A stretch of DNA of 64,000 bases from DASREM01 sp035652095. GTDB lineage: Bacteria > Acidobacteriota > Terriglobia > Terriglobales > Acidobacteriaceae. Position numbers and translations under genes: made by a program. The notes under the pieces are model-generated. The model was not told where the DNA came from. It worked only from the letters and a program-made list of their open reading frames with translations, and did not search any database. Numbering within the stretch: position 1 is the first letter of the stretch; every line of letters starts with the position of its first letter. Location: the NCBI GenBank assembly GCA_035652095.1, contig DASREM010000028.1, forward strand, positions 434,001 to 498,000. Reading direction: 5' to 3'. Shown here one piece after another: positions 34,403 through 43,060 of the stretch.

Positions 34403-34669
34403 CTACTTGCGAAGGCCGAGTTTCTGAACCACGCCTTTGTAGCGCTCGGAATCGTACTGCTTCAGATAGTCCAGCAGGCGGCGACGCTTGCTGACCAGCA
34501 TCAGCAGCCCACGTCGTGAGCCGTGATCCTTCTGGTGCGTTTTGAAGTGTTCCGTCAGTTGACCAATACGTTCGCTCAAAAGTGCAATCTGCACTTCCGG
34601 GCTGCCCGTGTCAGTGGGATGCGTACGATAATGATCAATGAGGGATTGTTTTTGCTCTCTGGCTAGCAC
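34403..34669 (-). CDS. rpsO: 30S ribosomal protein S15
   Basis: An 88-residue protein with normal S15 sequence throughout: THPTDTGSPEVQIALLSERI, HQKDHGSRRGLLMLVSKRR, LLDYLKQYD. S15 binds the central domain of 16S rRNA and starts platform assembly. The start codon is GTG. The order rpsO-pnp is conserved, with 188 bases between them here. In E. coli S15 represses its own translation; I could not identify the fold here. Confidence 0.97.
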   Translation of the reverse strand: MLAREQKQSLIDHYRTHPTDTGSPEVQIALLSERIGQLTEHFKTHQKDHGSRRGLLMLVSKRRRLLDYLKQYDSERYKGVVQKLGLRK

Positions 34670-34815
34670 TAACCTGGTGCACTCCTGTCGTCAATTTTTC
34701 AATTTTCTTAGTAACGTCATTGAGGGTAACACGTTGACCGCTAAGGTGTAAAGTTGCGGGCCAGCGGTTCGCGCCAACAGGAGTGGGAAATTCACCATCT
34801 AAAACAGTATAGTAA

Positions 34816-35886
34816 ATGCCAGACCCCATGCCAGTTCGTTGTCCCGAGTGCGGGTACGACAATCGCGACAATTACCGCTTCTGCGGAATGTGCGGCGCCT
34901 CACTGCGTCCGGCTCCAGTGCCGCCGCGCAAGGTGGTTGGGCGTGAACAATCAACCGTGGTGACGGAAACCCCGCCCCCCGCTCCCAAGGCTCCGGCCCC
35001 TCCACCCGCCGAAACCTCGCCTGTGAGTGGTCCGTCGTTCCTGGGGCTGGCGGACTCGCCCGCCCGCAGCGACGTTCAATACCTGCTGGAAGACGAAGAG
35101 TCGCACAGCGGCGGAAAGCGGATGCTGCTAGCGTTTCTGCTGCTGGTGATTGCCGGCGGCCTTGTCTACTGGCGCTGGAGTCGAGACGGGTTTCCCTGGA
35201 GCGGTGCGAGTTCATCGCACCCGGCGCAAGCGCCCGTGTTCAGTGGGGCCCATAATGCGCCCGCTCCGGCTCAGCCCTTGCCGCCCCCCACAAATGAGAC
35301 ATCGTCCTCGGCCGAGCCCCCGGTAAAACCGTCCTCCGACGAGGCGCACATGACCAGATCCGATGATGTGCCGCTCAAAGCAGAGAATTCTTCCCCTGTG
35401 AAGCCGGTCGAAAACAAAACGGAACAGGATCTGGCCAGCGTCACGCCGAACCCCGAAAAAGAACCGGATGTTACTCCCGCGGAAAAAGCGGATGCGACTC
35501 CACCCCCAAAGTCTCCACCCCCCGCCAAGCCGGTTCGTAGCGCCGCGACCAAGCCAGTCCCCGCTTCACCGCAGCCTTCCGGTGATGAGCAATTGGTATC
35601 CGAGGGCGAAAAATATCTCTACGGCAACGGGGTTCCTGCCAGCTGCGACCGCGCCGAGAAGAACCTTCGGACGGCCGCAGGCCACGGCAATGCCCGTGCC
35701 CTGAGCATGATCGGTACCATGTATGCGACAGGCCATTGTCTCGATCGCAATCTCCCGAACGCCTATCGTTCCTTCGCTCGGGCGCTGCATCTTGAACCTA
35801 ACAACGATCGAATTCAGCGCGACCTGGAAGTTCTGTGGCGGCAGATGACGCCCGAAGAGCGCCAAGCTGCTACACGGAGCCAGTAG
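34816..35886 (+). CDS. Zinc-ribbon membrane protein with proline-rich linker and Sel1-like repeats
   Basis: A 356-residue protein. An N-terminal zinc ribbon (CPECGY and CGMCGA) faces the cytoplasm, one transmembrane helix lies near 110-127 (LLAFLLLVIAGGLVYWRW), and a long Pro/Ser/Glu/Lys-rich linker extends outside. The C-terminal 110 residues have Sel1/TPR-type helices (GEKYLYGNGVPASCDRAEKN and LSMIGTMYATGHC). Sel1 domains bind proteins. This layout recurs in acidobacterial and delta-proteobacterial genomes without a settled role. It is divergent from rpsO. Confidence 0.72.
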   Translation: MPDPMPVRCPECGYDNRDNYRFCGMCGASLRPAPVPPRKVVGREQSTVVTETPPPAPKAPAPPPAETSPVSGPSFLGLADSPARSDVQYLLEDEESHSGGKRMLLAFLLLVIAGGLVYWRWSRDGFPWSGASSSHPAQAPVFSGAHNAPAPAQPLPPPTNETSSSAEPPVKPSSDEAHMTRSDDVPLKAENSSPVKPVENKTEQDLASVTPNPEKEPDVTPAEKADATPPPKSPPPAKPVRSAATKPVPASPQPSGDEQLVSEGEKYLYGNGVPASCDRAEKNLRTAAGHGNARALSMIGTMYATGHCLDRNLPNAYRSFARALHLEPNNDRIQRDLEVLWRQMTPEERQAATRSQ

Positions 35887-36007
35887 GTCCAAATTTTCGA
35901 TCCGCTCCTTCCGGCGACCTGCTTACTCCTTGCTTATCTGCCACAGGGACATGTAAGTGACGCTTTCGGGCCCTGGCTGGGACCTGATATTCCGGTAGAA
36001 TGCGCGC

Positions 36008-36817
36008 ATGTCATCTCCACTTGGAAAGCATGCGGGAACCGCTGTACCTGCAGATCAGGTTGCAATCCCGGAGCCGTCGTTCGCCGAGCGCGCGCGCACC
36101 CTGCTTAGCGTGGAGCGCATCGGCAGTCTGTCGACTCTTTCCCGCAAGCAGGCGGGATTTCCCTTCGGTTCGATCATGCCTTATGCGTTGGATGATAACG
36201 GCAGACCAATTTTCCTGATCAGCACCATGGCAATGCACACGCAAAATTTAAAAGGCGATGCCCGCGCCAGTCTTCTCGTTTCTCAACCGGATGCCAGTGG
36301 AGATCCGCTGGGTGCGTCCCGAGTCACGGTGCTCGGAAATGTTCTTCCCATTTCCGAAACTTCTGAGCTGGCGAACGCGCGCAAGCTCTACCTCGCCCGG
36401 TATGAAAACAGCAGGTATTGGGTCGACTTTGAGGACTTTGCTTTCTATCGAATGGAAGTGGTGGACGTGTACTATGTCGGAGGTTTTGGAGTGATGGGAT
36501 GGGTTGCGGCGATCGACTATACCCAAGCAAAGCCGGATCCTCTGGCCGACTCCGCTGCCGGAATCCTCGAGCATATGAACGCCGATCACAGTGACTCGCT
36601 GTTGCTCCTGGCCCGTGCGTTTGCCGGCATTGCAGCTCAAGAGGCCACCATGGTTTCCGTTGACCGACTTGGGTTCAATGTCCGGTTGAAAAGCGATCAG
36701 GGCATGCGCGGGGCGCGCATTGCATTCCTGCGAGAAGTCACCGACCCTTCCTCCACCAGGAAGGTCCTGGTCGAGATGGTGCAACAGGCGCGCCAGGCGC
36801 AGGCCCCGATTACATAA
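36008..36817 (+). CDS. HugZ-like pyridoxamine-5'-phosphate-oxidase-fold protein
   Basis: A 269-residue protein. Residues 20-170 form a split-barrel flavin or heme-binding domain (GSLSTLSRKQAGFPFGSIMP, then ISTMAMHTQNLKGDARASLL). The C-terminal DUF2470 domain has ILEHMNADHSDSLLLLARAF. This pair is the HugZ arrangement, found in heme oxygenase-like and heme-storage proteins as well as uncharacterised relatives. No heme transport gene is nearby, so a heme role is only possible. The start ATG lacks a strong ribosome site. Confidence 0.78.
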   Translation: MSSPLGKHAGTAVPADQVAIPEPSFAERARTLLSVERIGSLSTLSRKQAGFPFGSIMPYALDDNGRPIFLISTMAMHTQNLKGDARASLLVSQPDASGDPLGASRVTVLGNVLPISETSELANARKLYLARYENSRYWVDFEDFAFYRMEVVDVYYVGGFGVMGWVAAIDYTQAKPDPLADSAAGILEHMNADHSDSLLLLARAFAGIAAQEATMVSVDRLGFNVRLKSDQGMRGARIAFLREVTDPSSTRKVLVEMVQQARQAQAPIT

Positions 36818-36893
36818 GTTTCTTCCTGGGTTCCCCTTCCTTGTTCGCCGCATCCCGCTTGTGTAAATTCGAAACATCGTTGAGATCATTTCA

Positions 36894-39275
36894 GTGATCG
36901 GTTTTTTTCGCTTCCGGCTTACAGCAGTGGTGTGTCTCGCCGCGTGTCTTTCCAGCTTTGCCATGGCAGTGAAGTCGCCGCTGGCCGATTCACGACTGAA
37001 CGTCATTGATCCCATCGTTCAGGACGCGATTCATAGCAGGCAGGTTCCAGGAGCCGTGGTGCTGGTATGGCACAACGGGCAAATCGTCTATCGTAAAGCG
37101 ATCGGCAACCGCGCGCTGGAACCCCGACGCGAGCCGATGACGCTCGATACAGTCTTCGATCTCGCTTCTCTCACCAAGGTCATCGCGACCACCACCGCTG
37201 TCATGCAGTTGGTGGACGCGGGCAAAATTCGGGTGAATGAGCCAGTTTCCAAGTACATTCCGGAGTTCGCGCAAAACGACAAAGACAACGTCACTATCCG
37301 CGAACTTCTGACTCATTATTCGGGCCTGCGCGAGGATCTTGACCTGGTCCAACCCTGGGAGGGCAAAGACACAGGCTTGCGTCTGGCATATGCCGAGACG
37401 CCGGTGTTTCCTCCCGGCTCGCAATTCAAGTACAGCGACCTAAATTTCATCGTGCTGGGCGCTTTGGTCGAGCGTGTCTCCGGAACGCCCCTCGATGCTT
37501 ACTGCGAAAAAAATATTTTCAGGCCGTTGAAGATGACCCACACTCGTTTCCTGCCGCCCGCGGCATGGCGCGCCAGGATTGCGCCAACCCAATACGACGA
37601 GCACGAACTCATGCTGCGCGGAGTGGTACACGATCCAACCGCACGCCGGATGGGTGGGGTTGCGGGGCATGCCGGCCTGTTTTCCACCGCCGATGATCTC
37701 TCCAAATTTGCGCAGGCACTTCTGAACGGAAGTTCTATCCTGCCATCGCAGATGATCGAGAAGATGACAACCCCACAGCAGCCGCCGACTTCACCAAACT
37801 TGCGTGGCTTCGGTTGGGACATTGATACTCCGTTCTCTACTAATCGCGGCGATCTGCTGCCGGTCGGATCCTTTGGTCATACCGGGTTCACCGGCACCTC
37901 GCTTTGGATCGATCCCACCACGCGCACTTACCTGATCATTCTCAGCAATGCCGTCCACCCGCGCGGGAAGGGAAGCGCCGTGGCTCTGCGCTCCAAAATT
38001 GCCACTGCGGTTGCGGCTGCGCTTCCCCTCACCTTGGCGGAAAAAGACGAGTTGCGCTGGAAAAACATCACCGGCTACAACGAAGCGCAAACCGCCGCGC
38101 GTCGCATTTCCTCGCGCAATGGGTCACTAAGGCTTGGAATCGACATGCTCGAGGCTAACAACTTCAGCCTGCTTCGGGGCTCCAGCGAAAAGAGGCGAAT
38201 CGGCGTTCTTACCAATCAGACTGGCGTTGACTCGCAGGGCAATCGCACCATTGACGTGCTTGCGCATGCGCCCGGCATCTCCCTGGACGCTGTCTTCAGC
38301 CCCGAACACGGCGTCACCGGCACCCTTGATACCACGCACCTGGGCGACACCAGAGACGCAGCGACTGGCGTTCCTGTTTACAGTGTTTATGGCGCGACCG
38401 ACGCTGCGCGTCGGCCTTCCCCGGACGTTCTGCGTAACTTGGATGCGGTCGTGATTGATATCCAGAACGTTGGCACACGTTTCTATACTTACGAAACCGC
38501 GATGGCATATTTTTTGGAAGGGGCGGCGAAGGCTGGAATTGAAGTGTTCGTCCTGGATCGTCCCAATCCCATCACCGGCTCGTTTGTGCAGGGTCCGGTC
38601 GCCGATCCAGGACGCGAAAGCTACGTTACCTATAGCTCGGTGCCTGTGCGTCATGGAATGACCATGGGCGAACTTGCGCAGATGTACAACGCCGAACGCC
38701 ATATCAATGCCAAGCTGACCGTAGTCCCTATGGAAGGATGGATGCGCGGCGATTGGCTCGATTCTACTGGGGTCGCGTGGATCAACCCGTCTCCCAATCT
38801 GCGTAGTTTGAATCAGGCCACGCTGTACCCGGGCGTAGGGTTGGTTGAAGGCACGAATGTTTCCGTTGGCCGCGGCACCGACACCCCGTTCGAATTGCTG
38901 GGCGCACCCTGGATCGAAGGCCGCCAGCTTGCCGCTTATCTGAACGCTCGCAATATTTCCGGCGTGCGTTTCGTCGCCGCCGATTTCACGCCCAGCGATT
39001 ACATTTACAAGGGCCAGAAGTGCGGAGGCGTCAACCTCGTCTTGATTGAGCGCAATGCTTTCGATGCTCCAGAACTTGGCATCGAACTCGCTTCGGCGCT
39101 ACACAAGCTCTACCCTGACCAGTTCCACATTGAAAAGATGAGCGATATCCTGGTCAGCCAATCTGTGTACGAGGCGATTGAGAAGGGTCTGGATCCGCGG
39201 CGGATCGCTGACGACTGGCGCGACTCACTAGAGAAATTTCTTGAAGTGCGCAAGAAGTATCTGATTTACAAGTGA
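36894..39275 (+). CDS. Exported fusion: AmiE-like serine hydrolase + NamZ (DUF1343/GH171) exo-N-acetylmuramidase
   Basis: A 793-residue two-enzyme protein with an N-terminal signal peptide (TAVVCLAACLSSFAMA). Residues 35-370 are a beta-lactamase-fold hydrolase with S92-L-T-K95, Y180-S-D and H329-T-G. The AmiE-type GGVAGHAGLFSTADDLSKFA is shared with the 26970-28076 protein. From about 413 the DUF1343 family begins: GIDMLEANNF, RRIGVLTNQTGVDSQGN, VFSPEHGVTG, DIQNVGTRFYTYETAMAYF, LYPGVGLVEGTNVSVGRGTD. In B. subtilis this family (NamZ/YbbC) cuts terminal MurNAc from peptidoglycan chains, and AmiE strips MurNAc peptides first. The fusion would do both outside the cytoplasm. The GTG start is inferred. 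Confidence 0.87.
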   Translation: MIGFFRFRLTAVVCLAACLSSFAMAVKSPLADSRLNVIDPIVQDAIHSRQVPGAVVLVWHNGQIVYRKAIGNRALEPRREPMTLDTVFDLASLTKVIATTTAVMQLVDAGKIRVNEPVSKYIPEFAQNDKDNVTIRELLTHYSGLREDLDLVQPWEGKDTGLRLAYAETPVFPPGSQFKYSDLNFIVLGALVERVSGTPLDAYCEKNIFRPLKMTHTRFLPPAAWRARIAPTQYDEHELMLRGVVHDPTARRMGGVAGHAGLFSTADDLSKFAQALLNGSSILPSQMIEKMTTPQQPPTSPNLRGFGWDIDTPFSTNRGDLLPVGSFGHTGFTGTSLWIDPTTRTYLIILSNAVHPRGKGSAVALRSKIATAVAAALPLTLAEKDELRWKNITGYNEAQTAARRISSRNGSLRLGIDMLEANNFSLLRGSSEKRRIGVLTNQTGVDSQGNRTIDVLAHAPGISLDAVFSPEHGVTGTLDTTHLGDTRDAATGVPVYSVYGATDAARRPSPDVLRNLDAVVIDIQNVGTRFYTYETAMAYFLEGAAKAGIEVFVLDRPNPITGSFVQGPVADPGRESYVTYSSVPVRHGMTMGELAQMYNAERHINAKLTVVPMEGWMRGDWLDSTGVAWINPSPNLRSLNQATLYPGVGLVEGTNVSVGRGTDTPFELLGAPWIEGRQLAAYLNARNISGVRFVAADFTPSDYIYKGQKCGGVNLVLIERNAFDAPELGIELASALHKLYPDQFHIEKMSDILVSQSVYEAIEKGLDPRRIADDWRDSLEKFLEVRKKYLIYK

Positions 39276-39333
39276 GTGACCAGAGAGCCTGTCTCCGTTA
39301 AAATATCCGCATCCGATCCACAGGAGACCGCGG

Positions 39334-39600
39334 TTGAGCAATTTCGTCCCCCCGAACCCGATTGTCAGTTTCTACCGATGCGCCGGACCCAATTGTGGCC
39401 TGCTCAAGCGTTCTTCCGATCGTTGGTGGCTGATGTGGACCTCCTATGACCAGTTCCAGCAGCCCGTGCTCTATCTCGCGCCCTGGGACGAGAAGATTGC
39501 CGAGAAGGAAGGGACCCTTCACGTTTGCGGCGAGATGTGCGCGCAGCGCCTGCAATCGCAGTTCATGGGCAATATTCTGCAAAACCTGCGTGCCCGCTGA
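39334..39600 (+). CDS. Small four-cysteine protein, function unknown
   Basis: An 88-residue protein with Cys16, Cys21, Cys65 and Cys69 placed as a likely zinc site (YRCAGPNCG and HVCGEMCAQR). The middle is Trp-rich (RWWLMWTSYDQF). The TTG start at 39334 follows the AmiE-NamZ gene by 58 bases. The family is not recognised; it may bind nucleic acid or protein. Confidence 0.6.
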   Translation: MSNFVPPNPIVSFYRCAGPNCGLLKRSSDRWWLMWTSYDQFQQPVLYLAPWDEKIAEKEGTLHVCGEMCAQRLQSQFMGNILQNLRAR

Positions 39601-39686
39601 TTGCAACCATCTCGGCTCAACCGTTCCGGCATCCCACTTACAAGTTAGCTTGATTCCGCCCGTATACTTGGGCCAGGGAGAGAACT

Positions 39687-40385
39687 ATGCGCTGGGGGAT
39701 GTTGCTATTGCTATCTGCCTCGCTCGCCGCGGGACAATCTAATCCTGGAGCAAATACAACCAGCCGGGGAAGTGCGCCTGATTCCGCGCCCAGGCAACTC
39801 ACCATTCCCGCCGGCACAAAAGTTCCTCTCGTTCTTAAACATGCAATCTCGACCAAAGGCGCGCAGGAAGGCGACCCGGTTTATGCGGAGACGAATTTCC
39901 CGGTCGTGCTCAACGACCGCGTCTTGATCCCTGCCGGCACCTATGTCCAGGGAAAGATTACGCACGTGCAGCGGGCGGGACGGATCAAGGGGCGGGCCGA
40001 AGTGCAGATGCACTTCACGACCCTGATTTTTCCCAGCGGCTACACCGTTATGCTTCCCGGTTCTCTCGAGAATGTTCCCGGCGCGGATAAGACGAAGATG
40101 AAAGGCGAAGAGGGGACAATCCAGCAGGACAGCCAGACGGGGGAAAAAATTGGAACGGTGGCCAGTACCGCGGGAACCGGCGCCGTCATCGGAGGCCTCA
40201 GCCGCGGCGGCAAAGGCGCGCTGGTCGGGGCCGGTATTGGCGGCGCGGTCGGCACCGCGATCGCAATGCTCTCGCGCGGAAACGACGTCAAGCTGGACTC
40301 CGGCACCACCGTGGAGATGGTGATTCAGCGCGAGGTTCTCCTCGATGCCGCCCGCGTTCCTGCCACTGCCTCGACCAGGAACTAG
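39687..40385 (+). CDS. Exported glycine-zipper protein with TrbI/FlgA-like beta domain
   Basis: A 232-residue protein with a signal peptide (WGMLLLLSASLAAGQ). The middle domain (LTIPAGTKVPLVLKHAISTK and VLIPAGTYVQGKITHV) looks like the SAF/TrbI-type beta fold. A glycine zipper (GTGAVIGGLSRGGKGALVGAGI) follows, and the end is GTTVEMVIQREVLL. GGGAGAG precedes the ATG. The gene at 43061-43702 has the same design, so the two are paralogues. Role unknown; glycine zippers suggest envelope association. Its stop overlaps the convergent SIMPL gene by four bases. Confidence 0.65.
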   Translation: MRWGMLLLLSASLAAGQSNPGANTTSRGSAPDSAPRQLTIPAGTKVPLVLKHAISTKGAQEGDPVYAETNFPVVLNDRVLIPAGTYVQGKITHVQRAGRIKGRAEVQMHFTTLIFPSGYTVMLPGSLENVPGADKTKMKGEEGTIQQDSQTGEKIGTVASTAGTGAVIGGLSRGGKGALVGAGIGGAVGTAIAMLSRGNDVKLDSGTTVEMVIQREVLLDAARVPATASTRN

Positions 40386-41107
40386 CGCAATGTGAACATC
40401 GCGTTTACGTGCGCGGTTACCGAAATGCTTTGCGGCGTGAATTCCTCCGTAGGGGCCGGTGCAGCCTCGGCGGCCGCTCCCATGGGCAGCGCCCGCTTCA
40501 TCATCGGCTGAAACACCCGGATATTTTCAAAGGTGTCAACAGAAGCATACGAAAGCTCTCCGACGGCACGCCCGCTTGCGCTGGCTACCGCGTTGGCCGA
40601 TTCCCGTGCTCGCCGGTAAGCGTCTTGTACCGCCCGGGACTTCGCCGCGTCCATATCTTCCAGCGTGTAATTAATCGACTGGGTTTCGGTCACGTCGGCA
40701 TCTGCGAGTTGCTGAAGGATCGGCGCGACCTTGGAAAAGTCTTTCAGCTTGAGCGAGACGTTCGCATTAACCCGGTAAGCGACTAGCTTGCGCTTAGGAT
40801 TCTTGTAGTCATAAACGGGCTGCAGAGAAAAGTACCCGATCTCGGCCGCTTTGGGCTCGATGCCGTTCGCACGAAGAATCTGGCGGATTTGTTCGGAAGA
40901 CTTGGACGCGCGATCATAAGCTCCCCGAGCCGTCTCATCCTGTGCCGAGATGTTGAACTGAAGCTGTGCGGTGTCCGGGTTGGCTTCGAATTTTCCATCC
41001 GCGCCTACAAACACGGTGTTGGGCTGAGCGGTCACCGCAGGATGCTCCTGTGCGACGGTGAGTGTGACGGCCAGACAGCACACAGCGAGGATCGAGAGAG
41101 ATTTCAT
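40382..41107 (-). CDS. SIMPL-domain (DUF541) periplasmic protein
   Basis: A 241-residue protein with signal peptide (LSILAVCCLAVTLTVA) and the SIMPL domain: ANPDTAQLQFNISAQDETA, then YSLQPVYDYKNPKRKLVAYR-like strand, then AKSRAVQDAYRRARESANAV. Family members include E. coli YggE, which lowers oxidative stress by an unknown mechanism. The promoter region holds two palindromes of TetR-operator type shared with the divergent cytochrome gene. Confidence 0.82.
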   Translation of the reverse strand: MKSLSILAVCCLAVTLTVAQEHPAVTAQPNTVFVGADGKFEANPDTAQLQFNISAQDETARGAYDRASKSSEQIRQILRANGIEPKAAEIGYFSLQPVYDYKNPKRKLVAYRVNANVSLKLKDFSKVAPILQQLADADVTETQSINYTLEDMDAAKSRAVQDAYRRARESANAVASASGRAVGELSYASVDTFENIRVFQPMMKRALPMGAAAEAAPAPTEEFTPQSISVTAHVNAMFTLR

Positions 41108-41189
41108 TGCCTTGTCTCCTGGGAAACAGGAATCGTACCAAGAACGCGGGCGGAGCGAAAACTTGCCCCGTTTGGGGGCCCTTGCACGT

Positions 41190-41232
41190 TAACCGATCGG
41201 TTAGCCTGCTAGCCCGCAGAACCGATCGGTTC
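41190..41232. promoter_or_regulatory. Twin TetR-type operator palindromes
   Basis: AACCGATCGGTT occurs twice (41191-41202 and 41220-41231), each a perfect palindrome that extends one base further on both sides. The centres are 29 bases apart, close to three helical turns. The sequence matches the general ACCGATCGGT form bound by many TetR-family repressors. The pair lies 83 bases from the SIMPL start and about 175 from the cytochrome start. No tetR gene is in the window. Confidence 0.6.
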
Positions 41233-41406
41233 ATGAACGAGCGCGAAAAATCCAGTGTGTCTACCCCGTAGCGCACGGGACGCGACGCGCTTCGTATTCA
41301 TTTTGAACGAGATAGGTCGAGATGTACTTCTGATTTGCAGGTTTATAACATTGGCCGCTTGTTTGCCCGTTCACCGAGGTCTCATGGACCGACAAGGAGG
41401 CAGGGC

Positions 41407-42972
41407 ATGCAATCAGTAGCAGCGAAATTCCTGGGATCCTTAGCGATCACAGTCCTGTTTGTGCCGCTCGCGGCACAGTCGCAGATGATTGACAACACCC
41501 AGGCGACCAACACGGCGGGAGCGGGCATCAACAAATCCCTCGCAGACGAAATCGGAGCGGGCCGGGGAAATGTGCTTACTCCCAACTCTTCGGTTTACAT
41601 CATCAACCGGGATCCCTACCGCTCCATCCGGCGAGGTCGCCAGCTATTCCAGCGGAAATTTACCCACGCCCAGGGCCATGGGCCGAATGAAGGCGACGGC
41701 TCCGGAAACCTCAACACCGATCTCGCAATCGCCGCCGGCCTGGCTGACAGTTGCGCACTCTGTCACGGACGCCCCCGGGGTTCGGCCGGTTCAGGAGGAA
41801 ACGTCGTTACCCGCCCCGATAGCCGGGATGCTCCGCACCTGTTCGGCCTCGGCCTCAAGGAAATGCTTGCCGACGAAATCACAACAGACCTCCGCGCTAC
41901 TCGTGACCTCGCCATCACCTTGGCCCAGCAGCGAAAGCATTCTGTCACGCTCAAGCTGGGCAGCAAGGGCATCAGCTACGGGGCCATTACAGCAAATAGC
42001 GACGGGTCGCTGGACACCTCGAAGCTGGTCGGAGTCGATACCGACCTGCGGATAAAGCCTTTCTTCGCCGAAGGCAGCATGATCTCCATTCGCGAGTTCA
42101 TCGTAACTGCATTGCATAACGAGATGGGCCTGGAAGCGTCCTCCGATCCCGATCTGCTCTCTGCCAGTGCAGGGGGGCGTGTAGTCACGCCGTCGGGCAT
42201 GGTGCTCGACGGATCAAAAGACAAGATTACGGCGCCGCCCCAGCCAGACCCGCAGAACGGAAACGAGATCGATCCGGCACTGGTGGATCACCTCGAGTTC
42301 TACCTGCTGAACTACTTCAAGCCTGGTCATGGGGAACAGAATTCCTTGAACGATCACGGCCGCGTCGTCTTTAGCCGGATTGGCTGTTCTTCCTGCCACG
42401 TCTCCAATCTAACGATTGAGCATGACCGCCGAGTCGCGGACGTGGAGACGAACTACGATCCGGTGAATGGGGTGTTCAACAGTATGTACGCCACGGCTGC
42501 CACTCTGTATCAGGACGTGAACGACGGCAGTGGCTATCCCGATCTGAAATTGCCGTTGGGAAATTCCTTCGTGGTGAAAGATATCTTCACCGATTTCAAG
42601 CGTCATGACCTGGGGGCCAACTTCTACGAGCGCAACTGGGACGGAACATTACAAACCACGTTCCTGACCCGTCCGTTATGGGGTGTGGGTTCGACCGGGC
42701 CTTACGGCCACGACGGACGCAGCATGACTCTGAACGACGTGATCCTGCGCCACGGAGGCGAAGCGCTCGCTACCCGCAACGCGTATGCGGCTCTTAGCCC
42801 TCGAGATTCGAATGCGCTACTAACGTTCCTCAACTCGCTGGTGTTGTTCCCGCCGGACGACACCGCATCCACGCTCGATCCTGCCGATCCGACCAAGCCT
42901 AATTTCCCGCAGTTCGGGCACGGCAGTATCAAACTGACAGTGCTATTCAACGATCCCACCGATCCGGAATAG
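41407..42972 (+). CDS. Di-heme c-type cytochrome oxidoreductase (DUF1111-like)
   Basis: A 521-residue exported protein. The start at 41407 has AAGGAGG upstream and leads into a signal peptide (LGSLAITVLFVPLAAQSQ). Two heme c sites are present: CALCH at 116-120 and CSSCH at 327-331. Late segments such as RPLWGVGSTGPYGHDGRSMT are typical of the di-heme thiol-oxidoreductase-like and MauG/CcpA-related families. It should act in the periplasm as an electron-transfer oxidase or peroxidase; the substrate is unknown. A strong terminator follows. Confidence 0.82.
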   Translation: MQSVAAKFLGSLAITVLFVPLAAQSQMIDNTQATNTAGAGINKSLADEIGAGRGNVLTPNSSVYIINRDPYRSIRRGRQLFQRKFTHAQGHGPNEGDGSGNLNTDLAIAAGLADSCALCHGRPRGSAGSGGNVVTRPDSRDAPHLFGLGLKEMLADEITTDLRATRDLAITLAQQRKHSVTLKLGSKGISYGAITANSDGSLDTSKLVGVDTDLRIKPFFAEGSMISIREFIVTALHNEMGLEASSDPDLLSASAGGRVVTPSGMVLDGSKDKITAPPQPDPQNGNEIDPALVDHLEFYLLNYFKPGHGEQNSLNDHGRVVFSRIGCSSCHVSNLTIEHDRRVADVETNYDPVNGVFNSMYATAATLYQDVNDGSGYPDLKLPLGNSFVVKDIFTDFKRHDLGANFYERNWDGTLQTTFLTRPLWGVGSTGPYGHDGRSMTLNDVILRHGGEALATRNAYAALSPRDSNALLTFLNSLVLFPPDDTASTLDPADPTKPNFPQFGHGSIKLTVLFNDPTDPE

Positions 42973-42982
42973 AACCGCCAAA

Positions 42983-43016
42983 AGAAGAGGCACAGACCCG
43001 AGTCTGTGCCTCTTCT
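42983..43016. terminator. Terminator between convergent genes
   Basis: A perfect 15-bp inverted repeat (42983-42997 with 43002-43016) has a 4-base loop CCGA. It starts ten bases after the cytochrome stop. The tails are only weakly T-rich, but stem strength and position support a terminator that may serve both strands. Confidence 0.75.
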
Positions 43017-43060
43017 CTCGTCGAGACCGGCCTCGCGACGACGATGCCGGTTATTGAAAA

